64,000 nt of DNA from Salinimicrobium nanhaiense (GTDB lineage Bacteria; Bacteroidota; Bacteroidia; Flavobacteriales; Flavobacteriaceae), in the NCBI GenBank assembly GCA_012038135.1, contig JAAVJQ010000013.1:24494-88493 (forward strand). Reading direction: 5' to 3'. Made by a program: the position numbers and the translations under genes. Shown one piece after another: positions 6,222 through 14,785 of the stretch. The notes beneath the pieces were generated by a model, which did not search any database, had not been told where the DNA came from, and was given only the letters and a program-made list of their open reading frames with translations. How positions within the stretch are numbered: position 1 is the stretch's first letter; every line of letters begins with the position of its first letter.

Positions 6222-8342
6222 ATGGCAGTATTAAATCAAATAAGACAACGTTCGGTATTTCTGATCGTGATCATCGCTCTGGCACTTTTCTCATTCGTCC
6301 TTGCAGATGTGATAAGGAATGGTGGAATGGTTTCACAAAAATCTCAAAACACCATTGCGACGATCAACGGGGAAGACATTGAAAGAGAGCAGTTCGCAAG
6401 ACAGGTAGAAGCTTACCAGCGTAATCTTGGGCCCAACGCCTCCACTTCACAGGCTGTGAATATGGTTTGGGATCTTAATGTGAGAAGGGCATTGATGGAA
6501 GAACAGTTCGAAGAGCTGGGAATTCGTGTTGAAGAAGCCCAGGTGAAAGAAATGTTGAGACAGGAAATGGGGAGTAACCCCAATTTCACTAATGAAGCGG
6601 GAATGTTTGATGAGAACAGGCTGCGCGAATATGTTGCTACCCTAAAATCTACTTCCCCACAAGCTTACCAACAGTGGGTTGATTATGAGAATAACATAGC
6701 AGAATCTGCAAGAGAGCAGATCTATCTTAATCTGGTAAGAGCAGGAGTAGGGGCTACGCTTCTTGAAGGAGAGCAGGCTTACCGTTTCGCAAATGACAAT
6801 GTTGATCTTGAATTTGTACAAGTCCCTTATTCTTCTGTAGATGATTCTGAAGTTGAGATCTCAAAATCTGAAATAAGCAAATACATCAAAGCAAATCCTG
6901 ATAAATTTTCTTCTGAAGCTACGAGAGATATCCGTTATGTCTTTTTCGAAGAAACAGCTTCTCCTGAAGATGAGCAGGAAGTAAGAACAGATCTTGAAGG
7001 TTTGTTAAATAGTCGAGTTGAGTTTAATGCTGTTACTAATTCCAACGATACTGTAGCCGGATTCTCAAATACAACCGAATACGAAACCTTCGTAAATGAA
7101 AATTCCGATCAAAAATTCCTGAACAGTTTTGTGTTCAGAGATCAGCTGCCTGCAGAACATGCAGACTCTCTTTTCAACTTAGGAGAAGGAGAGATCTACG
7201 GACCTTTCCAGTTCAATGGATCATGGAGAGTTTCAAAACTTGTTGAAACTGCTCAGATCCCCGATTCCTCTAAAGCCGCGCATATTCTTGTTGCATGGCA
7301 GGGTTCCCCGGTAGGTGGACAGGTGACCAGAACTAAAGAAGAAGCTAAGGCTCTTGCAGATAGTATTAGTAATGTTGTGAAGAAGGACCGTGCAAAATTT
7401 GCTGAACTGGCTTCAGAATTTTCAGCTGATGCATCTAACAAAGAAGAAGGCGGAGATCTTGGATGGTTCTCTCCGGGAATGATGGTTCCTGCGTTCAACG
7501 ATTTTGTTTTCAGGAATAATGAAGGTACTATTGGAGTTGTTGAAACTCAATTCGGATATCATGTTATCAACATCCAGGAGCAAACCGAAAGAGAGAAAGC
7601 GGTAAAATTAGCAACAATTTCCCGAGCTATCGAACCTTCAGAAAAATCAATGAATGACTTGTTTGCTGAAGTAACCAATTTCGAACTTAAGGCCAAAGAA
7701 GGAGATTTTGAGCAACTGGCAAAGTCAAACGGAAAAGAGGTTAGGCCGGTAAAGGACATTCAGCAATTGGAAGAGAGTATTCCGGGACTGGGAGCTCAAA
7801 GAAGAATTGTACAATGGGCTTTTGAAGACGGAGTTGAAGTAGGAGATATCAAAAGATTTGAAGTTTCAGGCGGATACGTGGTTGCCCAGGTAACTGCTGT
7901 AAATGAAAAAGGACTTAAGTCTGTTGAATCAGCTTCTTCTACAGTGATCCCTATCCTGCAGAAGCAAAAGAAAGCTGAGATCATCAAAGGAAAGATTTCC
8001 GGAAATGACCTGCAGCAAATTGCCCAAAATCAGGGAGTGGAAGTGAATTCTGCCAGTTCGGTAAATCGTAACAGTCCAACACTTCCCGGAGTAGGAAATG
8101 AACCCAAAGTTGTTGGTACTGCCTTTGCTCTTGAGCAAGGCGCAGTTAGCAAACCAATCGCCGGAGAAAAAGGAGTTTTTGTGGTTAAGGTTCTTCAAAA
8201 GACCGAAGCTCCAAAATTAGATTCCTATAAGCCTTATGCTTCCAGAGAAGCAGCTGCAAGAAGAACTACCGTAAATACTGAAGTCTTTGAAGCTTTAAAA
8301 GAAAACGCAGAGATCGAGGATAACCGCGCAAGGTTCTACTAG
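6222..8342 (+). CDS. ppiD: Peptidyl-prolyl isomerase / PpiD-like periplasmic foldase
   Basis: The 706-residue protein has one N-terminal membrane anchor (residues 12-30, VFLIVIIALALFSFVLADV) and a SurA/PpiD-type N-domain. A parvulin (PPIC) domain spans about 345-450, marked by AAHILVAW, GGDLGWFSPGMMVPAF and FGYHVI. A second, degenerate parvulin-like region follows. It would help fold exported proteins at the outer face of the inner membrane. A TATTTTCG sequence at 6182-6189, one base off the -7 consensus, could give it its own promoter. An intrinsic terminator follows. Confidence 0.9.
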   Translation: MAVLNQIRQRSVFLIVIIALALFSFVLADVIRNGGMVSQKSQNTIATINGEDIEREQFARQVEAYQRNLGPNASTSQAVNMVWDLNVRRALMEEQFEELGIRVEEAQVKEMLRQEMGSNPNFTNEAGMFDENRLREYVATLKSTSPQAYQQWVDYENNIAESAREQIYLNLVRAGVGATLLEGEQAYRFANDNVDLEFVQVPYSSVDDSEVEISKSEISKYIKANPDKFSSEATRDIRYVFFEETASPEDEQEVRTDLEGLLNSRVEFNAVTNSNDTVAGFSNTTEYETFVNENSDQKFLNSFVFRDQLPAEHADSLFNLGEGEIYGPFQFNGSWRVSKLVETAQIPDSSKAAHILVAWQGSPVGGQVTRTKEEAKALADSISNVVKKDRAKFAELASEFSADASNKEEGGDLGWFSPGMMVPAFNDFVFRNNEGTIGVVETQFGYHVINIQEQTEREKAVKLATISRAIEPSEKSMNDLFAEVTNFELKAKEGDFEQLAKSNGKEVRPVKDIQQLEESIPGLGAQRRIVQWAFEDGVEVGDIKRFEVSGGYVVAQVTAVNEKGLKSVESASSTVIPILQKQKKAEIIKGKISGNDLQQIAQNQGVEVNSASSVNRNSPTLPGVGNEPKVVGTAFALEQGAVSKPIAGEKGVFVVKVLQKTEAPKLDSYKPYASREAAARRTTVNTEVFEALKENAEIEDNRARFY

Positions 8343-8364
8343 TATTCTTTCTCTTATCATAAAT

Positions 8365-8396
8365 AAAAACCCTTCCAATATCTGGAAGGGTTTTTT
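8365..8396 (+). terminator. Intrinsic terminator after ppiD
   Basis: Stem AACCCTTCCA (8368-8377) pairs with TGGAAGGGTT (8383-8392), followed by a T run and preceded by an A run. It may work in both directions between the convergent ppiD and the GHMP kinase gene. The rest of 8397-8566 shows no feature apart from a short GGCTAGCC palindrome. Confidence 0.85.
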
Positions 8397-8566
8397 GTTT
8401 TTGCTTGAGAGATTACTTCAGGTTATATTTTGTATGGTTACAGCCTCCGCACTCTGTTTTGGGGGAAATGTTGTTGTCAGGCTGAGCTAATTTTGCGGCG
8501 GCTAGCCGGAGAATTATGGTCGAAGCCGTCTTTGTAAGAAGAGGAAAATTAGAGCTGTATTCTAAC

Positions 8567-9478
8567 TTACAGAAGGATCATTTCTTCAAAAGAGAGGATG
8601 CTAGAATAACCTTTTCTTCGGAAGTATTCCATGTATTCATCGCTTCCCGTTGCCAACACAAAATCTCCACCCCAACCGCCAAGGCTTTTTACAGCACCGG
8701 GATAATCCGGAAATAACTCAGTTTTTACCTTTTTCAGGCCTGTAAGTTTTGAGATGATGCTTTCGTGGACTTCGATAAGCAGTTCGAATTCGGTTAGATC
8801 AGTGCAGGTAAGTATGCTTTGGGTGAGATTGGAGATCTTTTCAACTGCAGTGTCCAATGTTGCTTTTTCCTGCTGCCGGTAGTATGCTATGGATTCACGG
8901 CTATTCTGTTTTCGATTTAAAAAGACAAAAAACAACCTGTCTTTAAAGGGCGGATCAAAAGTGGTCTTAAAAATGACATTTTCAGAAGGCTCTCTACGGT
9001 ACGTTATAGCACTTCCCTGTAGAGCAACGGCAATGTCATAACCACTACCTCCAAAAGTTTCCTTAAGAAGCTTAAAAGCATCAACATCTGCCCATTTTGC
9101 CAGGTTTGCTATGAGAGTGGAAGAAGTTCCAAGACCCCATTCCCGCGGAAAATCTGTTTTAGTTATAATTTGATATCCTTTCTCTCCTTTAAAAAGCTGC
9201 TGATTCATCTTTGCTGCAGAAAGCAGCGCCAAAAACAGCATTTTTGACACCTCAGATGTTGGAAGTGCTTCTTTCTTAAGATCTGATATCTTAAAGCTGT
9301 CTTCAAACCAGTCATTATCTTCCCGGTCAAGACTTTTCCATTGGATCACCGGATCTTTGATCTCTGCCACTTCCATGCTCTGCCCGAATTTGGTAGGTAA
9401 AGCAAGGGCAGTAGCACCATCCAGTACCACGTATTCCCCTGTGATGAGCAATTTGCCGTGACTGTAAAACTTTTGCAT
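8567..9478 (-). CDS. GYDIA-family GHMP kinase
   Basis: The 303-residue protein belongs to the GHMP kinase superfamily. The N-terminus FYSHGKLLITGEYVVLDGA is typical of mevalonate-type kinases. The ATP loop has the form WGLGTSSTLIANLA (about 114-127), and the GYDIA signature lies at about 146-150. It overlaps the HMG-CoA reductase stop by 1 bp and is probably co-transcribed with it. Context suggests a mevalonate-pathway role, such as phosphorylating mevalonate or a related intermediate. Its true substrate is not known to me, and other GHMP kinases for the pathway are not in this window. Confidence 0.88.
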   Translation of the reverse strand: MQKFYSHGKLLITGEYVVLDGATALALPTKFGQSMEVAEIKDPVIQWKSLDREDNDWFEDSFKISDLKKEALPTSEVSKMLFLALLSAAKMNQQLFKGEKGYQIITKTDFPREWGLGTSSTLIANLAKWADVDAFKLLKETFGGSGYDIAVALQGSAITYRREPSENVIFKTTFDPPFKDRLFFVFLNRKQNSRESIAYYRQQEKATLDTAVEKISNLTQSILTCTDLTEFELLIEVHESIISKLTGLKKVKTELFPDYPGAVKSLGGWGGDFVLATGSDEYMEYFRRKGYSSILSFEEMILL

Positions 9479-10791
9479 TAACTTCTAAGTTTTTCCAGTT
9501 GTTCTTCTACTGCGCTATGGGAGACATTGTGAACTTTAAAATGTTTTACCAGCACCTCTTTTTCCTGCGGAGTAGCATTAAGCTGGTTGAGGATGTTCAT
9601 TAGGTGCATTTTCATGTGCCCCTGCTGAATTCCCGTAGTGATCAGGGATTTTACGGCTGCAAAATTTTGTGCTAATCCGGCGGCGGCTACGATCTTCATA
9701 AGATCGGGTGCCGATGGCCTCTGAAGGATCTCCAGTGCTATCTTTGAAAGAGGATGTAATCCTGTAAGCCCTCCAACAGTCCCCAGCGCCAATGGAATTT
9801 CCATCCAAAACCTGAATTTTCCATTCCGAACATCGGCATGAGAAAGGCTGGTGTATTTTCCATCTTTTGAAGCATATGCATGTATCCCTGCTTCCACGGC
9901 TCTAAAGTCATTTCCGGTTGACAGTACAACTGCATCGATCCCGTTCATGATCCCTTTATTGTGGGTTACTGCCCGGTATGGTTCGGCTTCAGCAATTTTC
10001 AATGCCCTCACGAATTTTGCCGCGAAATCCTCTCCGCTCATCTCATGATCTGCCAGTTCTTCCACATCACAGGAAACTTCAGCTCTCACAACACAATCCG
10101 GAACATAATTGGACAGGATGCTCATCACGATCTCGATATCTTTTTCCGAAGCAGAAAAATTTTCATAGGTAGCGGCTTCAGCTTTAAAGGTTTCAGCAAA
10201 ACGTTCAAGGCAGGAATTGATAAAATTCGCGCCCATGGAATCTTTGGTTTCAAAGGTGCAGTGCAGCTGGAAGTAATCTCCCAATAATTCAGTTTTATCC
10301 CGAAGTTCCAGATTGATCACTCCGCCGCCGCGTTTTTCCATGTTCTTGGTAAGGGGAGCGACCGCCTCCAGCAATCTTGGCTTTACGTGTAGAAAGAAAT
10401 CGGAAAGCTTTGATCTATCTCCCTGGTACATGAAATGCACCTGACCTATTTTTTGAGTGCCCAGGACCTCGGCTTTAAATCCTCCGCGCTTTCCCCAAAA
10501 TTTTGCTGCCTTGCTGGCTGCTGCAATGACAGAACTTTCCTCGGTCGCCATAGGAATAGCATAAAGTTTCCCATTAATAAGGAAATTCGGTGCCAGCCCA
10601 AAGGGTAAATAGTAATTGGAAAGGGTATTTTCGGTAAACTCCTCATGAAGCTGCTGCAGGTTTGGGTTTGGATTCCAATATTGCTTCAGGATAGCTTCTG
10701 CTTCAGCATTATCCTTAAGGTATGTGCTGCTTAACCATTCAATTTTTTTCTCCTTGGAGAGTTTGGAAAAGCCCGGAATAGGATCTGTCAT
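9478..10791 (-). CDS. Hydroxymethylglutaryl-CoA reductase (class II type)
   Basis: The enzyme makes mevalonate from HMG-CoA, the committed step of the mevalonate route to isoprenoids. At 437 residues it matches the class II bacterial size. Catalytic elements are visible: Glu in ATEESSV (about residue 84), Lys in THNKGIMNGIDA, Asp in STGNDFRAVEAG, and the late His in QQGHMKMHLMN. The frame is open to 10827, but a -7 box at 10812-10819 puts the transcript start downstream of that. The ATG at 10791 (MTDPIPGF) is therefore preferred. It starts a two-gene unit with the GHMP kinase. Confidence 0.92.
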   Translation of the reverse strand: MTDPIPGFSKLSKEKKIEWLSSTYLKDNAEAEAILKQYWNPNPNLQQLHEEFTENTLSNYYLPFGLAPNFLINGKLYAIPMATEESSVIAAASKAAKFWGKRGGFKAEVLGTQKIGQVHFMYQGDRSKLSDFFLHVKPRLLEAVAPLTKNMEKRGGGVINLELRDKTELLGDYFQLHCTFETKDSMGANFINSCLERFAETFKAEAATYENFSASEKDIEIVMSILSNYVPDCVVRAEVSCDVEELADHEMSGEDFAAKFVRALKIAEAEPYRAVTHNKGIMNGIDAVVLSTGNDFRAVEAGIHAYASKDGKYTSLSHADVRNGKFRFWMEIPLALGTVGGLTGLHPLSKIALEILQRPSAPDLMKIVAAAGLAQNFAAVKSLITTGIQQGHMKMHLMNILNQLNATPQEKEVLVKHFKVHNVSHSAVEEQLEKLRS

Positions 10792-10811
10792 TTCGTAGAA
10801 AATTGGAGTGG

Positions 10812-10819
10812 CAAAGATA
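10812..10819 (-). promoter_or_regulatory. -7 box of the HMG-CoA reductase promoter
   Basis: TATCTTTG on the minus strand exactly fits TAnnTTTG; a TTC rather than TTG lies about 22 nt upstream. The predicted transcript would begin about 14 nt before the ATG at 10791, which rules out the longer reading frame start at 10827. Confidence 0.55.
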
Positions 10820-10991
10820 CAACTCATTTAAGAAAACCTTTGAACCTTCTGCTTTTCTAAGTTTGACGAAGAAATTAAAATTCTGAAGCAAAGAATTCCT
10901 TTAACAACTCCTTATGATTTAACACCGCAAAACCCTATTTTTAGCTGAATTTTTAGTAAACTTGGCAAGCAAAAATTTTAATAGCACTTTG

Positions 10992-13193
10992 ATGAAGTTG
11001 ACCTACGGGCTTTTGGCCTTTTTTCTTTCGGCCACGACACTGCTTACTGCACAAAAAAAAGAAATAACACTTGAAGACATATGGGGAGGCACTTTTCGGC
11101 AGGAAAGGATGGAATCCCTTCGCTCTCTCAATAACGGGAAGGAATACGTGGTCCTTAATTTCGACAGGGAATCTGGCACTTCTTCCATAGATGTCTTCTC
11201 TTATGAAACAGGGAAAAAGACCCGCACTATATTAAACAGCGGAAACCTGGAAGGGATCCAATATTTTTCGGGCTACGAATTCAGCGATAATGAAAATAAA
11301 CTCATCCTGGGAACAGAGATAGAGCCTATCTATCGTCACTCTACCCGCGGAATCTTCTATGTCTATGATCTCAGTTCAAAGGAACTTCAGAAAATTTCTG
11401 AAGACAAGATCAAAGAACCTACGCTTTCTCCCAACGGTGAAAAAGTAGCTTATGTCTTTGAAAATAACATTTATGTGAAGGATCTGGCTTCCGGAGAAGT
11501 TACTCAGGTGACCACAGATGGAGAATGGAACAAGGTCATTAATGGAGTTGCAGACTGGGTTTATGAAGAAGAATTCTCCTTTGTTCGCGCATTTCAATGG
11601 AATAAAGACAGTGATAAGATCGCATTTTTGAGATTTGATGAAACTGAAGTTCCCGAGTTTTCCATGGATGTATTCGGGCAGGATCTTTATCCTTCAAAAA
11701 CGACTTTTAAATACCCAAAGGCAGGTGAAAAGAATTCTGATGTTTCCCTGCATATTTATGACCTTCAGAAAAAATCTGTTACAGATGTCGGTCTTGGAGA
11801 TTATGAGGATTTTTACATTCCGCGAATCAAATGGACTAATGATGCCGATATCCTGAGTGCGCAGCTACTCAACCGCCACCAGAATGTGCTCGACCTTTTC
11901 TTTATCAACGCTGAAACCAATGAAGCTAAAATTGTGCTTACCGAAAAGGATGAGGCTTACGTAGATGTCAACGATAATTTGACATTTTTAGAAGACAATA
12001 GTTTTATCTGGACCAGTGAGAAAGATGGGTGGAACCATATCTACCACTACGATATAACCGGAAAGTTGAAGAACCAGGTGACCAGAGGAAACTGGGAGGT
12101 GACAGATTACTATGGATTCGATCCCAAGTCAAAAACTATTTTCTTCCAGAGCACAGAGAATGGGAGCATCAACCGGGATGTTTTCTCGATCAAAGCCAGT
12201 GGAAAGAATAAAAAACAACTTACAGATAAAGTAGGGCAGAACAGCGCCGACTTTAGTGCAGATTATACCTATTTCATCAACAGCTTCAACAGTGCAACCA
12301 CTCCGTACGAATTCACGCTGCACCGCGCGAAAGACGGAAAACTGGTGAGAAAGATCCTTGACAACCAAAAGCTGTTAAAGCAAATGGCCGATTACGATTT
12401 TGTTCCGAAGGAATTTTCCACCCTTGCTGTAAATGGAGAAGACCTAAACATGTGGATGATCAAGCCTGCGAATTTTGAGGAGACCAAACAATATCCGTTA
12501 TTCATCGCGCAGTATTCCGGCCCGGGCTCTCAGGAAGTGGGGAACCGATTTCATGGCACGAATGACTACTGGTACCAAATGCTTGCCGGGAAAGGATATA
12601 TCATAGTAGGGATCGATCCCCGCGGAACCGGCTACAAAGGAGCCGCTTTTAAGAAGGTAACTCAGAAGGAGCTTGGAAAATATGAGGTTGAAGATGTTAT
12701 TGAAGCTGCAAGAATTCTTGGGCAGAGAAATTATATCGATTCAGAAAATATGGGAATCTGGGGCTGGAGCTATGGCGGCTTTATGTCTTCAAATGCCCTT
12801 TTTAAAGGGAATGATGTTTACAAAATGGCTATCGCGGTCGCTCCTGTGACCAGCTGGAGATTCTATGACAGCATCTATACCGAAAGATATATGACTACGC
12901 CGCAGGAGAATCCGTCGGGCTATGATGAGAACTCACCTATAAATCACGTGGAAAAATTAAAAGGAGATTACCTCCTGGTGCATGGAACGGGTGACGACAA
13001 CGTACATGTACAGAATACCATGAGAATGATCGAGGCTCTTGTGCAGGCAAATAAGCAATTCGACTGGGCGATCTATCCAGATAAAAATCATGGAATTTAC
13101 GGCGGTAACACCCGTTTACACCTTTACACGCTCATGACAAATTTTATTGAAGAAAATTTAAAAGTTAATCCTAATATTAAATCCTCCCTATAA
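10992..13193 (+). CDS. S9 family dipeptidyl peptidase (DPP IV type)
   Basis: The 733-residue secreted protein has a signal peptide (residues 1-21, ending LLTAQ), a DPP IV-type beta-propeller (about 50-490) and an alpha/beta-hydrolase domain. The nucleophile motif GWSYGG lies in WGWSYGGFMSS, followed by GTGDDNVH (catalytic Asp) and KNHGI (catalytic His). The propeller carries EEEF, equivalent to the Glu pair that holds the substrate N-terminus. It removes dipeptides from peptide N-termini in the periplasm. The frame is open from a TTG at 10962, but the signal peptide starts at the ATG at 10992. The stop overlaps the start of a peptide transporter, which supports a peptide-scavenging operon. 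Confidence 0.93.
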   Translation: MKLTYGLLAFFLSATTLLTAQKKEITLEDIWGGTFRQERMESLRSLNNGKEYVVLNFDRESGTSSIDVFSYETGKKTRTILNSGNLEGIQYFSGYEFSDNENKLILGTEIEPIYRHSTRGIFYVYDLSSKELQKISEDKIKEPTLSPNGEKVAYVFENNIYVKDLASGEVTQVTTDGEWNKVINGVADWVYEEEFSFVRAFQWNKDSDKIAFLRFDETEVPEFSMDVFGQDLYPSKTTFKYPKAGEKNSDVSLHIYDLQKKSVTDVGLGDYEDFYIPRIKWTNDADILSAQLLNRHQNVLDLFFINAETNEAKIVLTEKDEAYVDVNDNLTFLEDNSFIWTSEKDGWNHIYHYDITGKLKNQVTRGNWEVTDYYGFDPKSKTIFFQSTENGSINRDVFSIKASGKNKKQLTDKVGQNSADFSADYTYFINSFNSATTPYEFTLHRAKDGKLVRKILDNQKLLKQMADYDFVPKEFSTLAVNGEDLNMWMIKPANFEETKQYPLFIAQYSGPGSQEVGNRFHGTNDYWYQMLAGKGYIIVGIDPRGTGYKGAAFKKVTQKELGKYEVEDVIEAARILGQRNYIDSENMGIWGWSYGGFMSSNALFKGNDVYKMAIAVAPVTSWRFYDSIYTERYMTTPQENPSGYDENSPINHVEKLKGDYLLVHGTGDDNVHVQNTMRMIEALVQANKQFDWAIYPDKNHGIYGGNTRLHLYTLMTNFIEENLKVNPNIKSSL

Positions 13194-14785
13194 TGGCAGC
13201 AACAACAGCACCGCAAAACCGTGAACTCTTTGGGCATCCGGTAGGTCTATATGTTTTATTTTTCACAGAAATGTGGGAACGCTTCTCCTACTATGGAATG
13301 CGTGCAATCCTGGTTCTTTATCTTGTAAGTGCTACCCAGGGCGGCAATGCGGGACTTGGCTGGACCAATGCCGAAGCTTTGGCCCTTTATGGATGGTATA
13401 CCATGCTGGTTTATGTAGCATCTATACCCGGTGGGATCATTGCTGATAAATTGCTTGGACAGAAGAAAGCTGTGCTTTGGGGTGGAATCATCCTGGTTGC
13501 CGGCCACGGAATTCTGGCTGTTGAAGAAATGTGGGCCTTTTATACAGGTCTTGGTTTGATTATCGCCGGAGTTGGAATGCTTAAGCCGAATATCTCCACA
13601 ATGGTGGGAGGTCTTTATAAAGAAGGCGATATTAGAAGAGATAAAGGTTTTACTATTTTCTACATCGGGATCAATTTAGGGGCTTTTCTTTCCTCTTTAA
13701 TCGTTGGATATGTGGGAGAAAATATTGGGTGGCACTGGGGCTTCGGGCTTGCAGGTATCGCCATGGCTTTTGGGCTTTTAGTTTACCTTTGGGGTCAAAA
13801 ATTTCTGGTGGAGGTGGGAAACCTGCTTTCCCAGGCCGAAAGAGATTCGGGAGCTTCCTTTGGAGGAATGTTCGCAGATCTTTTCAAGTCTCCGGTGCAG
13901 TTGACCATAACTGCCCTTTTGATGGCGTTTTCAATCTACTGGTTGCTCGCCGAAGATCTTGCTTATGGATTCCTGTTCATTTTCCTCACGTTGGTTACTG
14001 CAATGATGTTGATGGTTTACAAAGACCTTACCTCTCAGGTCATGAAGGACCGTTATGTAGTGATGCTGCTTTCCTTCATCCTCGTAATTGTATTCTGGGG
14101 GGCATTTGAACAGGCGGGGGGACTTATGAATATTTATGCCCTTGAAAAAACCGATAGAACATTGCCTTTCAGCCTACCTTTAATAGGTAGCGAAGTGCCT
14201 GCTTCCTGGTTTCAATCGCTTAATGCTTTGTTCATCATCATCTTTGGTGTAATCGTAGCCAACTATTGGGCTAAGCGTAAACTTAAGAGCAAGGAAGCAT
14301 CTTCTATCTTTAAAATGGCAATCGGGGTGATCATTATGGGCCTTGGATTTGTATTCATGGTTTTTGCTTCTATGGAATTCCAGAACGACGGAGCCTCAGC
14401 AATGTACTGGCTTGTACTGGCATATCTGTTCCACACCATCGGGGAATTGAGTTCCTCGCCGGTAGCGCTTTCCTTCATCACCAAGCTTGCCCCGGTAAAA
14501 TATGCATCTTTAATGATGGGAGTTTATTTCGCGGCTACAGGTCTTGGGAACAAAGTTGCCGGTATTGTGGGAGAATTTTCTTCTGAAGCCGGGGACGGTA
14601 CCATCTTCCTTGGAATAACAATTTTTACAGTAGCCTTTGCAATCATTGTTTTGCTTATGCTTAAGCCTTTAAAACGCTTAACTCACGGAGTGGAAGACGA
14701 AGAAAGAGAGTTGCCGCAGCAGGAGAATTTTGAACTTGGAGATGAAGATCTTGTAGATAAAGAGGATACTAAAAGAAGAAGGTAA
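13193..14785 (+). CDS. Proton-dependent oligopeptide transporter (POT/PTR2), first copy
   Basis: The 530-residue inner-membrane protein has about 12-14 helices. The POT signature ExxER is at EMWERFSYYG (about residues 26-35), GGIIADKLLGQ is in the first loop, and the PTR2-type FTIFYIGINLGAF is at about 154-166. It imports di- and tripeptides with protons. It overlaps the peptidase stop and the next transporter start, giving a direct peptide-cleavage and uptake cassette. The C-terminal 35 residues are a charged cytoplasmic tail absent from the second copy. Confidence 0.92.
   Translation: MAATTAPQNRELFGHPVGLYVLFFTEMWERFSYYGMRAILVLYLVSATQGGNAGLGWTNAEALALYGWYTMLVYVASIPGGIIADKLLGQKKAVLWGGIILVAGHGILAVEEMWAFYTGLGLIIAGVGMLKPNISTMVGGLYKEGDIRRDKGFTIFYIGINLGAFLSSLIVGYVGENIGWHWGFGLAGIAMAFGLLVYLWGQKFLVEVGNLLSQAERDSGASFGGMFADLFKSPVQLTITALLMAFSIYWLLAEDLAYGFLFIFLTLVTAMMLMVYKDLTSQVMKDRYVVMLLSFILVIVFWGAFEQAGGLMNIYALEKTDRTLPFSLPLIGSEVPASWFQSLNALFIIIFGVIVANYWAKRKLKSKEASSIFKMAIGVIIMGLGFVFMVFASMEFQNDGASAMYWLVLAYLFHTIGELSSSPVALSFITKLAPVKYASLMMGVYFAATGLGNKVAGIVGEFSSEAGDGTIFLGITIFTVAFAIIVLLMLKPLKRLTHGVEDEERELPQQENFELGDEDLVDKEDTKRRR

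Noticed and set aside
8516..8716. Open frame of 66 codons on the plus strand after ppiD
   Set aside because: Most of it overlaps the GHMP kinase gene on the opposite strand; no family motif or promoter supports it.
10944..10960. Promoter box TAAACTTG before the dipeptidyl peptidase gene
   Set aside because: One mismatch to the -7 consensus and no TTG element; too weak to list as a feature.
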